Source of the DNA: Acinetobacter proteolyticus | Lineage (GTDB): Bacteria; Pseudomonadota; Gammaproteobacteria; Pseudomonadales; Moraxellaceae | DNA: 61,447 nucleotides | Assembly: GCF_000367945.1 (NCBI RefSeq) | Contig: NZ_KB849177.1 | Location: forward strand, 192,877-254,323 | Direction: 5' to 3' | In this document: positions 18,609-28,701 of the stretch, one piece after another | Layout: each line of letters starts with the position of its first letter | Numbering within the stretch: position 1 is the stretch's first letter | The notes under the pieces: generated by a model | What the model saw: the letters and a program-made list of their open reading frames with translations, nothing else | What the model was told of the DNA's origin: nothing | Databases searched by the model: none | Program-made: the position numbers and the translations under genes

Positions 18609-18635
18609 AAAACGCCGAACTTAAAGGTTCGGCGT
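18609..18635 (-). terminator. Terminator after FecA-like receptor 2
   Basis: Arms ACGCCGAAC and GTTCGGCGT. On the minus strand the stem is followed by TTTTAT, eight bases after the receptor stop codon. Confidence 0.85.
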
Positions 18636-18642
18636 CTTATAT

Positions 18643-20856
18643 TTAGAAATCATATGATGTTTGCAGGAAGAAGGTGCGCGGCTGTCCTACATATTTACCG
18701 CCAGTCGAGTCTGATGAGCGGGTATAGTATTGCTTATCAAACACGTTCTTTATCCCACCCGCGATTTTTAAGCCCTTGAGTTGATTGCTAAAGTCATAGC
18801 CTGTGCGTACGGCAAAGGTTGAATAACCCGGGATATCACCCGTGCGACCATCTGCGGTTTCTTGTATTTGATAAACATCACCTGAACCCGGTGCGTGTTG
18901 TTTGGACTGCGCAAACATGTCCGCATTCACAGACCATTGATCAACTTGATAGGCTAAACCGAGGTTACCCACATGGCGTGAATAGAAGGGCAAATCTTTG
19001 CCTTCAAACTTACCCGCTTCAGATGTTGATTTGGTAAAGGTATAGTTCCCGTAGACCTTGAGACCCTCTAGCGCATCCGCCAGTTGACCGAAATCATAGC
19101 TGATGCCTGTTTCAACGCCTTTATGACTGGTTGCACCTAAATCTGTCCAAATCCCTGTGCCGATATTATCTGGACGTTCTAACATCAGTTCTTTATCAAA
19201 ATCTAAATAAAACACCGTCAACTCAGCACTTAGACCATTGCCTAAATATTTAGTTCCGATTTCATAGTTTTTAGATTTTTCGGGATGTAATCCATCCAGA
19301 GTCGTTGCTGCTGTGTTGACTCCGCCGACAGATTTAGTCGTTACGAGTTGGTTGTATTGCTGCGGGCCAAATGAAACCCCAGCATTGGCAAAAATATTCC
19401 AGTTGTCATTGGCTTTATACAGCACCGATAGGCTTGGTAAGAACTCTTCTGACTTGATTTTTGGGTAAACTGTATTGGTGGCGACACCATTTTGATAGGC
19501 GGTAAAATCGTTATGGGTATCGATGGATTCAAAACGAACCCCAGGCGTAATCACCCAATTCGCGAGGCCAAAACGGTTGTCGATATAAATGGCGTGCGCT
19601 TTGGTACCGCCGTCACTGGTGGTATTGGCGATACGTTCACCGGGTGTCCCTATGAGAGAGTTGTAAGAAGCTGTGCGTCCTGAGAACTCAGAACTTTCTT
19701 CCTGTAAATAACGGTAACCAACAGTCACTTCATTATCCATACCTGCCCAACTGTAGGCACGTGAATAACGTGGTTCAATCCCAAAATATTTATAATCGCG
19801 CGGAGAGTTACTGATACGGCTGGTGCCATTATTGGCAACGGACTCTAAGTCACTGGTACGGAAAGAATCAACGTAATAACCCAGTACTTCAAAGTTATTC
19901 AATTCATCTTTATGGCTATATTTCACAGAAACATCGGAACGGCGACCCGCAAAATAGTTGCGGTTTTGATTGGATTGATACGGATTATCTGCAAATTGAG
20001 CCGCCGTTAAACCTTCAGGCATTTCTCCTCGACCTTCATAATGATGCAGGTTGACCGCAATCGCATCTTGATCGGTCCATTGGTAGGCGGTTTTCAACAT
20101 GACATCATCGATATCAATTTTATTATTGGCTTCTCGATAGCCATCACCTTTGCTGCCTGAATAAAGTAAAGCTAGCCCTAAACCATTATCGAGTGTGCCA
20201 CCAATAAACAGATTCGGTGTGTACTTGAGTTGGTCTGTCCCCGTTGCAAATTCTGTGGTTAAACCGACTGAACCTGAAAATTCTTTGGGGATTGCCCGTG
20301 TTGCAAAGTTGATGATGCCACCCACGTTTTGTGGCCCAAAGCGAACGGAACCCGCACCGCGAACCACATCGACCGATTCAATATTACCCATAGAAACTGG
20401 GGCTAATGATAATTGTGGCTGGCCATACGGGGCAAAAGAAAGTGGAACGCCATCCATCAACACGGTGGAGCGGGGGGACAAGCGTGAGGTAAGACCGCGT
20501 ACCCCAATATTTAGAGAAACATCACTGCCACCTGTACCGTTGCTGTCTTGGACTTGTACCCCGGGGATTTGTTTTAAAGCATCACGAATTGAGGTGGTGG
20601 CAATCTCATCCAAACGTTTGCGGTCAATAATGCTACGTGCACCTGCATGTTGTTGTACTTTTTCAGCATTGGCATCGTCTAGCCAATTGCCTTGTGCTTG
20701 AATTGAAATCGTCGCAAGCGTTTGTGTTTCAGCGGGTTGTGCTTCATCGGCAAAAGCCGCATGAGATATACCACTCAATGAAATGGCAATAGCTAGACTT
20801 AAAGAAGAGGGCTGGAATTTAATCAATGGTGTCGCTGTATAGGATGCAATTTTCAT
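18643..20856 (-). CDS. FecA-like TonB-dependent receptor 2
   Basis: A 737-residue outer membrane receptor parallel to receptor 1. Signal peptide ends near SHAAFADE, and the TonB-box-like segment is LATISIQ. The plug carries HAGARSIIDRKRL, IPGVQVQDSNGTGGSD, STVLMDGVPLSFAPYGQPQLSLAP and VVRGAGSVRFGPQNVGGIINF, then a barrel ending TSYDF. STVLMDG and FAPYGQPQLSLAPVS are identical to FecA segments, so it is the nearer FecA relative of the two. It also lacks the STN signalling domain. It has its own Fur-box-like site and its own terminator, so it is transcribed separately from receptor 1. Confidence 0.92.
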   Translation of the reverse strand: MKIASYTATPLIKFQPSSLSLAIAISLSGISHAAFADEAQPAETQTLATISIQAQGNWLDDANAEKVQQHAGARSIIDRKRLDEIATTSIRDALKQIPGVQVQDSNGTGGSDVSLNIGVRGLTSRLSPRSTVLMDGVPLSFAPYGQPQLSLAPVSMGNIESVDVVRGAGSVRFGPQNVGGIINFATRAIPKEFSGSVGLTTEFATGTDQLKYTPNLFIGGTLDNGLGLALLYSGSKGDGYREANNKIDIDDVMLKTAYQWTDQDAIAVNLHHYEGRGEMPEGLTAAQFADNPYQSNQNRNYFAGRRSDVSVKYSHKDELNNFEVLGYYVDSFRTSDLESVANNGTSRISNSPRDYKYFGIEPRYSRAYSWAGMDNEVTVGYRYLQEESSEFSGRTASYNSLIGTPGERIANTTSDGGTKAHAIYIDNRFGLANWVITPGVRFESIDTHNDFTAYQNGVATNTVYPKIKSEEFLPSLSVLYKANDNWNIFANAGVSFGPQQYNQLVTTKSVGGVNTAATTLDGLHPEKSKNYEIGTKYLGNGLSAELTVFYLDFDKELMLERPDNIGTGIWTDLGATSHKGVETGISYDFGQLADALEGLKVYGNYTFTKSTSEAGKFEGKDLPFYSRHVGNLGLAYQVDQWSVNADMFAQSKQHAPGSGDVYQIQETADGRTGDIPGYSTFAVRTGYDFSNQLKGLKIAGGIKNVFDKQYYTRSSDSTGGKYVGQPRTFFLQTSYDF

Positions 20857-20917
20857 ATCAGGAGGCGAATGCTATAAATTTCCCGAATCTTAATCAGTTA
20901 TTGCGCCGAATGAAATA

Positions 20918-20938
20918 AGAACGATTATCACTTATAAC
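20918..20938 (-). promoter_or_regulatory. Fur-box-like site upstream of receptor 2
   Basis: The minus strand reads ATAAGTGATAATCGTTCT, with the TGATAATC core of Fur boxes, 62 bp before the start codon. The distance is nearly the same as for receptor 1. Confidence 0.7.
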
Positions 20939-20998
20939 TATAGGATGAGTTAAGTTAATTGTTTTTTTACTCAAGATATTTTTGGCTATTTCAAATAA

Positions 20999-21028
20999 CA
21001 AAAAACCGTGCTTAAGCACGGCTTTTTG
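20999..21028 (-). terminator. Terminator after the SIMPL gene
   Basis: Arms CCGTGC and GCACGG around TTAA, with A and T runs outside. It lies just downstream of the minus-strand gene at 21049. Confidence 0.85.
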
Positions 21029-21048
21029 TTATTGTCAGAGCAGAGTTA

Positions 21049-21750
21049 TTATTTAAATTGGATTGAACCATTGGCACTGACCGTGATTTTTGATTCACCT
21101 GCTGCCATATCCTGAGCAGGGGCTGCTTCAGCCATGGCAAACTTGGCCATGCCACCGCGCATCATCGGTTGCGGGAAGTAGTTGCTGGTATTCAGGTTTA
21201 AACTGACAAGGTTGTATTGGCCTTTATTCCATGCTTGGGTGATGGCTTGCGCACGTTGCTGGAAATTCTTCGATGCTTCAATCATCAGTTCATTTTCAAC
21301 TTTTTTACGCTGTTCATCCGACACGGTAAAGTTAATCGATTGGGTCTGGAAGCTTTGTTGTAATTCGCTGATCAACTGGCTTGCGGCTTTAAAGTCTTTA
21401 CTTTCCAGCTGGATTTCCGCGCGGGCACGCCATTCTTTCAATTTATTGCTGTCATTGTCATATACAGGATAGGTACTTTGTGCGCCTGTTTCGACTTTGA
21501 CCTGTGAATATTTACGCGCAATTGCTTGTGCTTGATTCATCAGTTGGTTGATTTGATTTGAGAGTTCTGCAGGCTGTTTATTGCTTTTCTCAACATAAAG
21601 CACGGCACGCATTTCATCATTGGCAACCTGACGTGATGCATCCGCTTGGATATTCACAATGTTGTAGTTCAAGTTTTCATTCTCGTGAGCAAAAAGGCTT
21701 GGGCTGAATGCTGCCCCGATCATTAATGTAGCAAGTGCTAAAGTACGCAT
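21049..21750 (-). CDS. SIMPL-domain periplasmic protein (DUF541)
   Basis: A 233-residue exported protein with signal peptide MRTLALATLMIGAAFSPSLFA. The SIMPL domain is recognised from the pattern YNIVNIQADASRQVANDEMRAVLYVEKSN, the QVKVETGAQSTYPVYDND segment, RARAEIQLESKDFKAASQLISELQ and the C-terminal KITVSANGSIQF. The molecular role of the family is not established; some members relate to envelope or oxidative stress. The start has an AAGGACA ribosome binding site. It stands alone between receptor 2 and the dat operon. Confidence 0.85.
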   Translation of the reverse strand: MRTLALATLMIGAAFSPSLFAHENENLNYNIVNIQADASRQVANDEMRAVLYVEKSNKQPAELSNQINQLMNQAQAIARKYSQVKVETGAQSTYPVYDNDSNKLKEWRARAEIQLESKDFKAASQLISELQQSFQTQSINFTVSDEQRKKVENELMIEASKNFQQRAQAITQAWNKGQYNLVSLNLNTSNYFPQPMMRGGMAKFAMAEAAPAQDMAAGESKITVSANGSIQFK

Positions 21751-22214
21751 AAAAATGTCCTTAGAATTTGATATCGAAAATTTATTTTTACCAGTTCGAT
21801 ATTAAAAAGAACTGATGTCGAACTTCTGCATATTTTGTGGTGACTTTGTAAGAGATTAGCAGTGTTTTGCAACAAGAAAATAAAACAAAAAATATTTAAA
21901 ATCAGATTATTAAGTGGAGTAATTTGACCATTTATCTAAAAACGCAGGCGGGATTAAAAAAAGCTTACTTTCTTTAGCTTGTCACATAGTATGATGATAA
22001 TCCATCATAGTTATTGGAATGAAATATTTTTTCAATAATTTAGATGCATGTAAGACACAAAAAGTGTTTATTTTATTTCAAAATTAGGTATCATCTCGCT
22101 CCTAGTTGAAAGATATAAACAAGTGTCTGCACTAGATTCTAAAAAGCACCGAGTCAAACGACCGCAAGTCACCAGACTTATTTCTTTTACCCATATCAGA
22201 GATGGTAATTCGAT
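21751..22214. other. Intergenic promoter region of the dat operon
   Basis: A 464-bp gap between the divergent SIMPL and dat genes. It holds a perfect inverted repeat with arms TATGATG and CATCATA around ATAATC at 21990-22009, whose centre resembles a Fur core (TGATAATC), about 205 bp upstream of the dat start. Near the SIMPL gene the motif TTCGATAT / GATGTCGAAC recurs around 21770-21820. No open frame here looks real. Confidence 0.5.
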
Positions 22215-23585
22215 ATGAGCGTTACTTCCGTAAATCCTGCCGCTAATGCAACTAACGAATATTATCTGACTCGCCAAAGTCAGATGGAATCGAATGTTCG
22301 TAGTTATCCACGTAAATTACCGTTAGCGATAGCAAAAGCACAAGGCTGTTGGGTTACTGATGTTGAAGGTACAGAGTACCTTGATTGTTTAGCTGGGGCA
22401 GGAACATTGGCTTTGGGCCATAATCATCCTGCGGTGATTCAAAGTATTCAAGACACATTGGCAAGCGGTTTGCCATTGCATACTTTAGACTTAACGACTC
22501 CTTTAAAAGATGCGTTTACTGAAGCGCTTTTGGCTTATTTGCCAGGCGGTCAAGAAGAATATTGCCTACAATTCTGTGGTCCATCTGGTGCAGATGGTAC
22601 AGAAGCAGCGATTAAATTAGCGAAAACTTATACGGGCCGTAGCACAGTGATTAGTTTCTCTGGTGGCTACCATGGTATGACGCACGGCGCGCTTGCAATG
22701 ACAGGTAACCTGTCAGCGAAGAACGCGGTGAATGGCTTAATGCCGGGCGTGCAATTTATGCCATACCCACATGAATATCGTTGCCCACTTGGTTTAGGTG
22801 GGGAAGCAGGTGTTGACGCTTTAACGTATTTCTTTGAAAACTTCATTGAAGATGTTGAAAGTGGTGTAACCAAGCCTGCAGCTGTGATCCTTGAAGCGAT
22901 TCAAGGTGAAGGTGGTGTTGTTACTGCGCCAGTAAAATGGTTGCAAAAAATCCGTGAAGTGACTGAAAAGCACAACATCGTTTTAATCTTGGACGAAGTT
23001 CAAGCTGGTTTTGCACGTTCAGGTAAAATGTTTGCCTTTGAACATGCTGGAATCGAGCCTGATGTTGTGGTGATGTCTAAAGCGGTAGGTGGTAGTTTAC
23101 CACTTGCAGTATTGGGTATTAAACGTAAGTTTGATGCTTGGCAGCCTGCGGGCCACACGGGTACTTTCCGTGGTAACCAACTTGCGATGGGTACAGGTTT
23201 AGCATCACTTCAAGTGATCAAAGAACAAAACCTTGCTCAAAATGCGCAAGAGCGTGGTGATTTCTTACAAGCAGAGTTCAAGAAACTTGCTCAAGAATTC
23301 CCATGTATTGGTAACGTACGTGGTCGTGGTTTGATGATCGGTGTTGAGATCGTTGACGAGCGTAAACCTGCGGATCATATGGGTTCATTACCTGCTGATG
23401 CTCAATTGGCTGCTGCAATCCAGACGGCTTGTTTCAACAATAAATTATTGCTTGAAAAAGGCGGCCGTAACGGTACAGTAATTCGTTTACTTTGCCCGTT
23501 GATTATCAATCAAGAAGAGTGCGTAGAGGCGGTTGCTCGCTTCAAGAAAGCTGTTGCTGAAGCATTAAAAGCAGTACGAGGCTAA
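22215..23585 (+). CDS. dat: Diaminobutyrate-2-oxoglutarate aminotransferase
   Basis: A class III PLP aminotransferase that makes L-2,4-diaminobutyrate from aspartate semialdehyde with glutamate as amino donor. Visible are [55 protein letters not shown], the [21 protein letters not shown] aspartate motif and [13 protein letters not shown] with the Schiff-base lysine. The 456-residue length fits. ddc begins three bases after its stop, so product passes directly to the decarboxylase. In Acinetobacter this pair makes 1,3-diaminopropane, which is also the backbone of the siderophore acinetoferrin. Confidence 0.96.
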   Translation: MSVTSVNPAANATNEYYLTRQSQMESNVRSYPRKLPLAIAKAQGCWVTDVEGTEYLDCLAGAGTLALGHNHPAVIQSIQDTLASGLPLHTLDLTTPLKDAFTEALLAYLPGGQEEYCLQFCGPSGADGTEAAIKLAKTYTGRSTVISFSGGYHGMTHGALAMTGNLSAKNAVNGLMPGVQFMPYPHEYRCPLGLGGEAGVDALTYFFENFIEDVESGVTKPAAVILEAIQGEGGVVTAPVKWLQKIREVTEKHNIVLILDEVQAGFARSGKMFAFEHAGIEPDVVVMSKAVGGSLPLAVLGIKRKFDAWQPAGHTGTFRGNQLAMGTGLASLQVIKEQNLAQNAQERGDFLQAEFKKLAQEFPCIGNVRGRGLMIGVEIVDERKPADHMGSLPADAQLAAAIQTACFNNKLLLEKGGRNGTVIRLLCPLIINQEECVEAVARFKKAVAEALKAVRG

Positions 23586-23588
23586 TTC

Positions 23589-25121
23589 ATGGTTGATTTT
23601 GCAGAACATCGTAAAGCGTTACTCTGCAATGATGCTCAATCTATTGCTGACTATCAGTCAGCAATGGGCGAGGCGGTAACTGCCGTTTCAGCATGGTTGC
23701 AAAATGATAAAATGTACACTGGCGGTAGCATTAAAGATTTGCGTGAAGCAATCTCTTTTGCACCTTCAAAACAAGGTTTAGGTGTACAGCAATCATTACA
23801 ACGTATGGTTGAGCTTTTCCTCAACAAAAGCTTAAAAGTACATCATCCACATTCACTTGCACACTTACACTGCCCAACCATGGTGATGAGCCAGATTGCG
23901 GAAGTGTTGATCAATGCAACCAACCAATCGATGGATTCATGGGATCAAAGCCCAGCGGGTTCTTTGATGGAAGTTCAACTCATTGATTGGCTTCGTCAAA
24001 AAGTGGGTTATGGTGCAGGTCAAGCTGGTGTGTTCACGTCTGGTGGTACACAATCAAACTTGATGGGTGTATTGCTGGCACGTGACTGGTGTATCTCGAA
24101 AAACTGGAAAGACGAAAATGGCAAGCCATGGTCGGTCCAGCGTGATGGTATTCCAGCAGAAGCAATGAAAAACGTCAAAGTCATCTGTTCTGAAAATGCA
24201 CATTTTTCTGTGCAAAAGAACATGGCGATGATGGGTATGGGCTTCCAGTCTGTTGTCACTGTTCCTGTGAATGAAAATGCACAGATGGATGTTGATGCAC
24301 TCGAAAAAACCATGGCGCATCTTCAGTCTGAAGGCAAAATCGTGGCCTGTGTTGTTGCAACAGCGGGTACGACAGATGCTGGTGCGATTGATCCACTCAA
24401 GAAAATCCGTGAAATTACCACGAAATTTGGTTCATGGATGCATATTGATGCAGCTTGGGGCGGTGCACTGATTCTTTCAAATGACCATCGTGCAATGTTG
24501 GATGGAATTGAATTATCAGACTCAATCACGCTTGATTTCCATAAGCATTATTTCCAAAGCATTAGTTGTGGCGCTTTCTTGTTGAAAGACGAAGCAAACT
24601 ATCGCTTTATGCATTATGAAGCAGAATATTTAAACTCTGCTTATGACGAAGAACACGGTGTACCTAACCTTGTGTCTAAATCATTACAAACGACACGTCG
24701 TTTTGATGCCTTGAAATTATGGATGACGGTTGAAGCATTAGGCGAAGAGCTTTATGGTTCGATGATTGATCATGGTGTGAAGTTAACACGTGAAGTTGCA
24801 GATTATATTAAAGCAACAGCGGGTCTTGAATTGTTGGTTGAACCACAATTCGCTTCAGTCCTGTTCCGTGTGGTACCAGAAGCTTATCCTGCTGAATTTA
24901 TCGATAGCTTAAACCAAAACGTGGCAGATGAATTGTTTGCTCGTGGTGAAGCGAATATTGGTGTAACCAAAGTGGGTAATGTTCAATCATTGAAGATGAC
25001 CACTTTAAGCCCAGTTGCAACGCTTGAAAACGTTCAAAACTTGCTTGCACTTGTGTTGGCAGAAGCTGATCGTATTAAAGATGCAATTGCTGCAGGAACT
25101 TATGTTCCAGCGATTGATTAA
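23589..25121 (+). CDS. ddc: L-2,4-diaminobutyrate decarboxylase
   Basis: A group II PLP decarboxylase of 510 residues that converts L-2,4-diaminobutyrate to 1,3-diaminopropane. Signature pieces are [66 protein letters not shown] and the lysine in [13 protein letters not shown]. It is the second gene of a two-gene operon with dat and is closed by a strong terminator. No spermidine or norspermidine pathway genes adjoin it. Confidence 0.96.
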   Translation: MVDFAEHRKALLCNDAQSIADYQSAMGEAVTAVSAWLQNDKMYTGGSIKDLREAISFAPSKQGLGVQQSLQRMVELFLNKSLKVHHPHSLAHLHCPTMVMSQIAEVLINATNQSMDSWDQSPAGSLMEVQLIDWLRQKVGYGAGQAGVFTSGGTQSNLMGVLLARDWCISKNWKDENGKPWSVQRDGIPAEAMKNVKVICSENAHFSVQKNMAMMGMGFQSVVTVPVNENAQMDVDALEKTMAHLQSEGKIVACVVATAGTTDAGAIDPLKKIREITTKFGSWMHIDAAWGGALILSNDHRAMLDGIELSDSITLDFHKHYFQSISCGAFLLKDEANYRFMHYEAEYLNSAYDEEHGVPNLVSKSLQTTRRFDALKLWMTVEALGEELYGSMIDHGVKLTREVADYIKATAGLELLVEPQFASVLFRVVPEAYPAEFIDSLNQNVADELFARGEANIGVTKVGNVQSLKMTTLSPVATLENVQNLLALVLAEADRIKDAIAAGTYVPAID

Positions 25122-25146
25122 TTTCAATCTGGCGCATCCATCAAAA

Positions 25147-25177
25147 TAAAAAAGAGGTCTGAATAGACCTCTTTTTT
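25147..25177. terminator. Bidirectional terminator after ddc
   Basis: Arms AAAAAGAGGTCT and AGACCTCTTTTT around GAAT, between convergent genes. Confidence 0.92.
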
Positions 25178-25208
25178 ATTGCGTCTTGGAACTGAATGTA
25201 TGAGTCAG

Positions 25209-26264
25209 CTAGGCCGCAAAAATAGCATTGAATCCCATTTTTCTTAAAAGTCGACGATACATACTTGAGCTACGGTCTGCTGGAAAATGCGCTTCCATCG
25301 ATAAATCTAGAGGGAGATATTCAGGTTTCTGGGTTTCAACAATCAGTCGATCTTCTTCAAAAATTTGTAAATTGAATGCATAAGCATCCTCAACAGGTAA
25401 ATCTTTATCATAATTACGGCAGATTGGTGCAAACAGGCGAGTTTGTCGTGCGCTTACAGGAGAGGCCGCATTCATGATCACCTGTTTACTTTGATTCGGA
25501 AAATGAATGGTCAGTGTGGCAGTAAAAGGCAGACTGATTTCAAAATGTCTGAGCCAGTTAAAATTATCTTGCCCACGTTGTGCTGTCCCGATCGGATAGC
25601 GTCCGACACTGCTGATATAATCTGCATCAAAGCCATAACTGGTTTCAGTGGTTACATAGTCTGGCACTTCAACATCATCAGGATCACCAAAGGTATCAGG
25701 ATGTACCCAAGCAAAATGTGCGACATCAATAAACCCTTCCAGTTGCCGACCGGCAAAGCAATTTAAATCAACATATGGGCATACCAGTTGTTGGTAGTCT
25801 GAATCTTCCCAGTAGGGCATCTCAGGAATAACAGGGTTATCATCAGGGCGAGCTGCTAAGCAACACCAGACCAGCCCATACTTTTCAGTGGCAGTATAGG
25901 TTTTCAAATGAAAGCGCTCTGAGATTTTATGCTGCGGATGTGCGGGAATCCGATTGCATTTGCCGGCATGTCCAAAGCGTAATCCGTGATAGCGACACAC
26001 AATGCCTTGCCCGTCATGGCGGCCTAAGCTAAGAGGAACCCCACGATGTGGGCAAACATCTTTTGCAACAATCAGTTCATCTCCCATTTTGTAAATAACC
26101 AATGGCATATCCAGCAACATGGCTGCTGTTGGTTGCTCTGAAATATCACGGGCGAGTGCAATCGGATACCAGTGCTGAGCAAGTAGCTGCCAATCATGCT
26201 CTGAAAAGGTCATGTGTACAGGTAAATCCGTATGCTTAAACGTTGTAATCACTTTGCTATTCAT
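25209..26264 (-). CDS. Rieske non-heme iron oxygenase, alpha subunit
   Basis: A 351-residue oxygenase of the aromatic ring-hydroxylating/O-demethylase type (VanA-like). The Rieske centre reads CPHRG, 17 residues later CRYHG. The mononuclear iron motif is EGFIDVAHFAWVHPDTFGD with both histidines. Substrate is unknown. No reductase, ferredoxin or beta subunit gene lies nearby, so electrons must come from elsewhere. ATG 26264 is preferred over a TTG at 26327 that would add 21 residues without support. It is convergent with ddc, and a 435-bp regulatory region separates it from the divergent aldehyde dehydrogenase. Confidence 0.9.
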   Translation of the reverse strand: MNSKVITTFKHTDLPVHMTFSEHDWQLLAQHWYPIALARDISEQPTAAMLLDMPLVIYKMGDELIVAKDVCPHRGVPLSLGRHDGQGIVCRYHGLRFGHAGKCNRIPAHPQHKISERFHLKTYTATEKYGLVWCCLAARPDDNPVIPEMPYWEDSDYQQLVCPYVDLNCFAGRQLEGFIDVAHFAWVHPDTFGDPDDVEVPDYVTTETSYGFDADYISSVGRYPIGTAQRGQDNFNWLRHFEISLPFTATLTIHFPNQSKQVIMNAASPVSARQTRLFAPICRNYDKDLPVEDAYAFNLQIFEEDRLIVETQKPEYLPLDLSMEAHFPADRSSSMYRRLLRKMGFNAIFAA

Positions 26265-26699
26265 CTTCTTATCTTCTGGCTCATTGGTATTGAATATAGC
26301 GAAGCCAGCTGTTCTAAGAAATTTCAATTAATTGAATGAAGTGTTATAAGTTTTAGAACATAGAAGCCAAACTGGAATTTTTAATGTGGTTCCTGAAGCT
26401 AAGATGGCATTGTATAAGGGTGCGCATTTGGCTTGCTGCTCTTATGCATTCTGTCCAGCGTCTCTACGATGGTTTTTTATGATGCCAAGGTAGAAAATTG
26501 TCACTGTTCTGCACAAACTGTGCATCTTTAATCTAAATCAGAAATAATTATGCATAAACTGTGATGCACAAATTCCATATTGTAGTGATAGATGCTCAAT
26601 ATTTTGATGGATAGATGTCATCACTTTTGCACTTGGGACCTAGAGCTGAGGTCGGATCAGGCAAAACATCATGATTACAATGAATAGAAGGAACAAGGC
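26265..26699. other. Intergenic region with TGCA-type palindromes
   Basis: A 435-bp gap between divergent genes. It contains a perfect inverted repeat with arms TGCACA and TGTGCA around AAC (26510-26524), the palindrome TATGCATA within TTATGCATAAACTG (26548-26561), and TGTGATGCACA (26560-26570). These cluster 130-190 bp before the aldehyde dehydrogenase start and resemble a motif ahead of the decarboxylase gene (28742-28757), so they may be sites for the AsnC/Lrp-type regulator encoded between them. Confidence 0.5.
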
Positions 26700-28130
26700 A
26701 TGCAACATTTGAATATGCAAAACCAATTTAAACTCATTATTAACGGTCAATCTTGTCTCGGTGAAGCAGGTGAACTTGAGATTATCAATCCTGCAACAGC
26801 TGCTGTTGCAGCGCAATGTGCACAGGCGTCGATTGCACAGGTCAATCAAGCAATTGAGGCAGCAAAGCAAGCTTTTAAATCTTGGCAACACAGTTCTCAT
26901 GAGGAACGCAAAAGCATACTGAATAAGATTGCGGATGGGATTGAACAACATGCCGAAACTTTGGCAGAGTTGATTGTCCTTGAGCAAGGCAAACCCTTGG
27001 CATTGGCACAAATGGAAGTGCAGGGTGCGATTGGCTGGACACGTTATACTGCAAGTTTAGACATGCCAGTTGATATTATTGAAGACAGTGAACAGAAACG
27101 AATTGAACGTCATTATCAGCCCTTAGGTGTGGTGGCTTCGATTACGCCGTGGAACTGGCCGTTGATGATTGCGGTGTGGCATATCATGCCTGCCTTGCGT
27201 GCGGGCAATGTGGTGATTAATAAACCATCTGAATTTACCCCCTTAGCGACGTTAAAACTCTGTGAAATTATTCAACAAGAAGTACCTGCGGGTGTGATCT
27301 CAATCTTGCTGGGTAAGGGCGACGTTGGTGAGGCGTTATCGAGCCACCCTGATATCGCCAAGGTGGTTTTTACAGGTTCGACCAAGACGGGTCAGCATAT
27401 TATGTCAGGTGCGGTAAAAACCTTAAAACACCTGACCCTAGAGCTGGGTGGCAATGATGCGGGGATTGTTTTACCTGATGCCGATCTTGATCAAATAGCC
27501 AAGCGAATTTTTAACGTGGCATTTTTAAATGCTGGGCAGACCTGTGCTGCTTTAAAACGTTTATATGTGCACGAAAGCCAATATGACGCGCTAGCACAAA
27601 AACTGGCTGATATTGCCAATGCCCAAAATGTTGGAGATGGCATGGCTGCAGAGACTACCTTTGGACCTGTGCAAAATCAGCTGCAATATCAAAAAGTAAA
27701 AGCTTTAATTGCCGATGCGCTTGAGCAAGGTGCCAAGGCGCTGTCGGGTGATCAGACGATGCCTGAGCAAGGCTATTTTATTGCACCAACGATTTTAACT
27801 GGACTGGATGAAAGCTGCCGAGTGGTACAAGAGGAGCAGTTTGGCCCCGTGTTACCGATTCTAAAATATCGTGATATTGATGATGCAATTGCACGGGCCA
27901 ATGCCAGTGAATTTGGATTAGGTGGTTCAATCTGGTCTTCTGATTTAAAAGCTGCACAGTTCTACGCTTCACAACTACAATGCGGCACTGCATGGGTGAA
28001 TACCCATGCAGAGATTGTTCCACATGCACCGTTTGGTGGCTGGAAAATGTCGGGTGTGGGTGCTGAGTTTGGTATGGAAGGTTTGCTGGAAAATACAGTA
28101 GGACAAACTGTGCATATCAATAAAATTTAA
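26700..28130 (+). CDS. NAD(P)-dependent aldehyde dehydrogenase
   Basis: A 476-residue aldehyde dehydrogenase. The cofactor-binding TPWNWPLMIAVWHIMPALRAGN and FTGSTKTGQHIM, the general-base glutamate in LELGGNDAGIV and the catalytic cysteine in NAGQTCAALKRLYV are all present. Given the neighbouring 2-oxo-acid decarboxylase and aromatic amino acid permease, a likely substrate is an aryl- or indole-acetaldehyde, giving the matching acid. Specificity is inferred from context. ATG 26700 follows GAAGGAACAAGGC, an acceptable ribosome binding site. Confidence 0.9.
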   Translation: MQHLNMQNQFKLIINGQSCLGEAGELEIINPATAAVAAQCAQASIAQVNQAIEAAKQAFKSWQHSSHEERKSILNKIADGIEQHAETLAELIVLEQGKPLALAQMEVQGAIGWTRYTASLDMPVDIIEDSEQKRIERHYQPLGVVASITPWNWPLMIAVWHIMPALRAGNVVINKPSEFTPLATLKLCEIIQQEVPAGVISILLGKGDVGEALSSHPDIAKVVFTGSTKTGQHIMSGAVKTLKHLTLELGGNDAGIVLPDADLDQIAKRIFNVAFLNAGQTCAALKRLYVHESQYDALAQKLADIANAQNVGDGMAAETTFGPVQNQLQYQKVKALIADALEQGAKALSGDQTMPEQGYFIAPTILTGLDESCRVVQEEQFGPVLPILKYRDIDDAIARANASEFGLGGSIWSSDLKAAQFYASQLQCGTAWVNTHAEIVPHAPFGGWKMSGVGAEFGMEGLLENTVGQTVHINKI

Positions 28131-28144
28131 ACTTTCATATTTTT

Positions 28145-28172
28145 AAGGCGGATCTAATATCCGCCTTTTTGT
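28145..28172 (+). terminator. Terminator after the aldehyde dehydrogenase
   Basis: Arms AAGGCGGAT and ATCCGCCTT around CTAAT, followed by TTTGTTTTT, 15 bp after the stop. Confidence 0.9.
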
Positions 28173-28202
28173 TTTTATGCATGGTGCTGCTTAAAACGGG
28201 GT

Positions 28203-28688
28203 CTAAGTGGCTGGATGATAGCTGTGGCCCTTGGATTTGCTGAGGAAGTGATTCTGTTCTTTGATTTTTTTTAACACAATGTATGATTTTATATGGCCAA
28301 TAAAACCATAAGACAGTAGTCGCTCTGTCACGAATTGGGACAGCTGTTCCAGATTTTCTGCGACGACTTTTAAAATAAAATCAGCATCGCCGCTAATTGA
28401 AAAAGCATCTTGAATATTATCCTCAGCTTCAATTAAGTCCTGAAAGGCCTGTTGTGACTTAGCCTCGTGAATACGTAAGTTAATGTGGATCATCGCGGTA
28501 ACCTCCAAGCCTAAAGCTTGTTGGTGGATGCGGGCGGCATAACCTAAGATCACGCCTTTTTGCTCCAGTAACTGTCGTCTTCTGGAACATTGTGATGCCG
28601 ATAAACCGATTAAATCTCCAACTTCCTGATTGGTGAGCCGTCCATTCTTTTGTAGGGCCTGAATGATTTGCCAGTCGAACTTATCCAT
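28203..28688 (-). CDS. Lrp/AsnC family transcriptional regulator
   Basis: A 161-residue regulator with the Lrp/AsnC layout: a winged helix-turn-helix (MDKFDWQIIQALQKNGRLTNQEVGDLIGLSASQCSRRRQ) and a RAM ligand-binding half (ISGDADFILKVVAENLEQLSQFV). ATG 28688 has an AAGGAT ribosome binding site; the longer TTG-started frame does not. It is divergent from the decarboxylase gene and tail-to-tail with the aldehyde dehydrogenase, so it is the obvious candidate regulator of this amino acid degradation module, possibly with an aromatic amino acid as effector. It resembles the BkdR/Bcd-type local Lrp regulators. Confidence 0.92.
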   Translation of the reverse strand: MDKFDWQIIQALQKNGRLTNQEVGDLIGLSASQCSRRRQLLEQKGVILGYAARIHQQALGLEVTAMIHINLRIHEAKSQQAFQDLIEAEDNIQDAFSISGDADFILKVVAENLEQLSQFVTERLLSYGFIGHIKSYIVLKKIKEQNHFLSKSKGHSYHPAT

Positions 28689-28701
28689 TGCATAAAATCC
28701 T

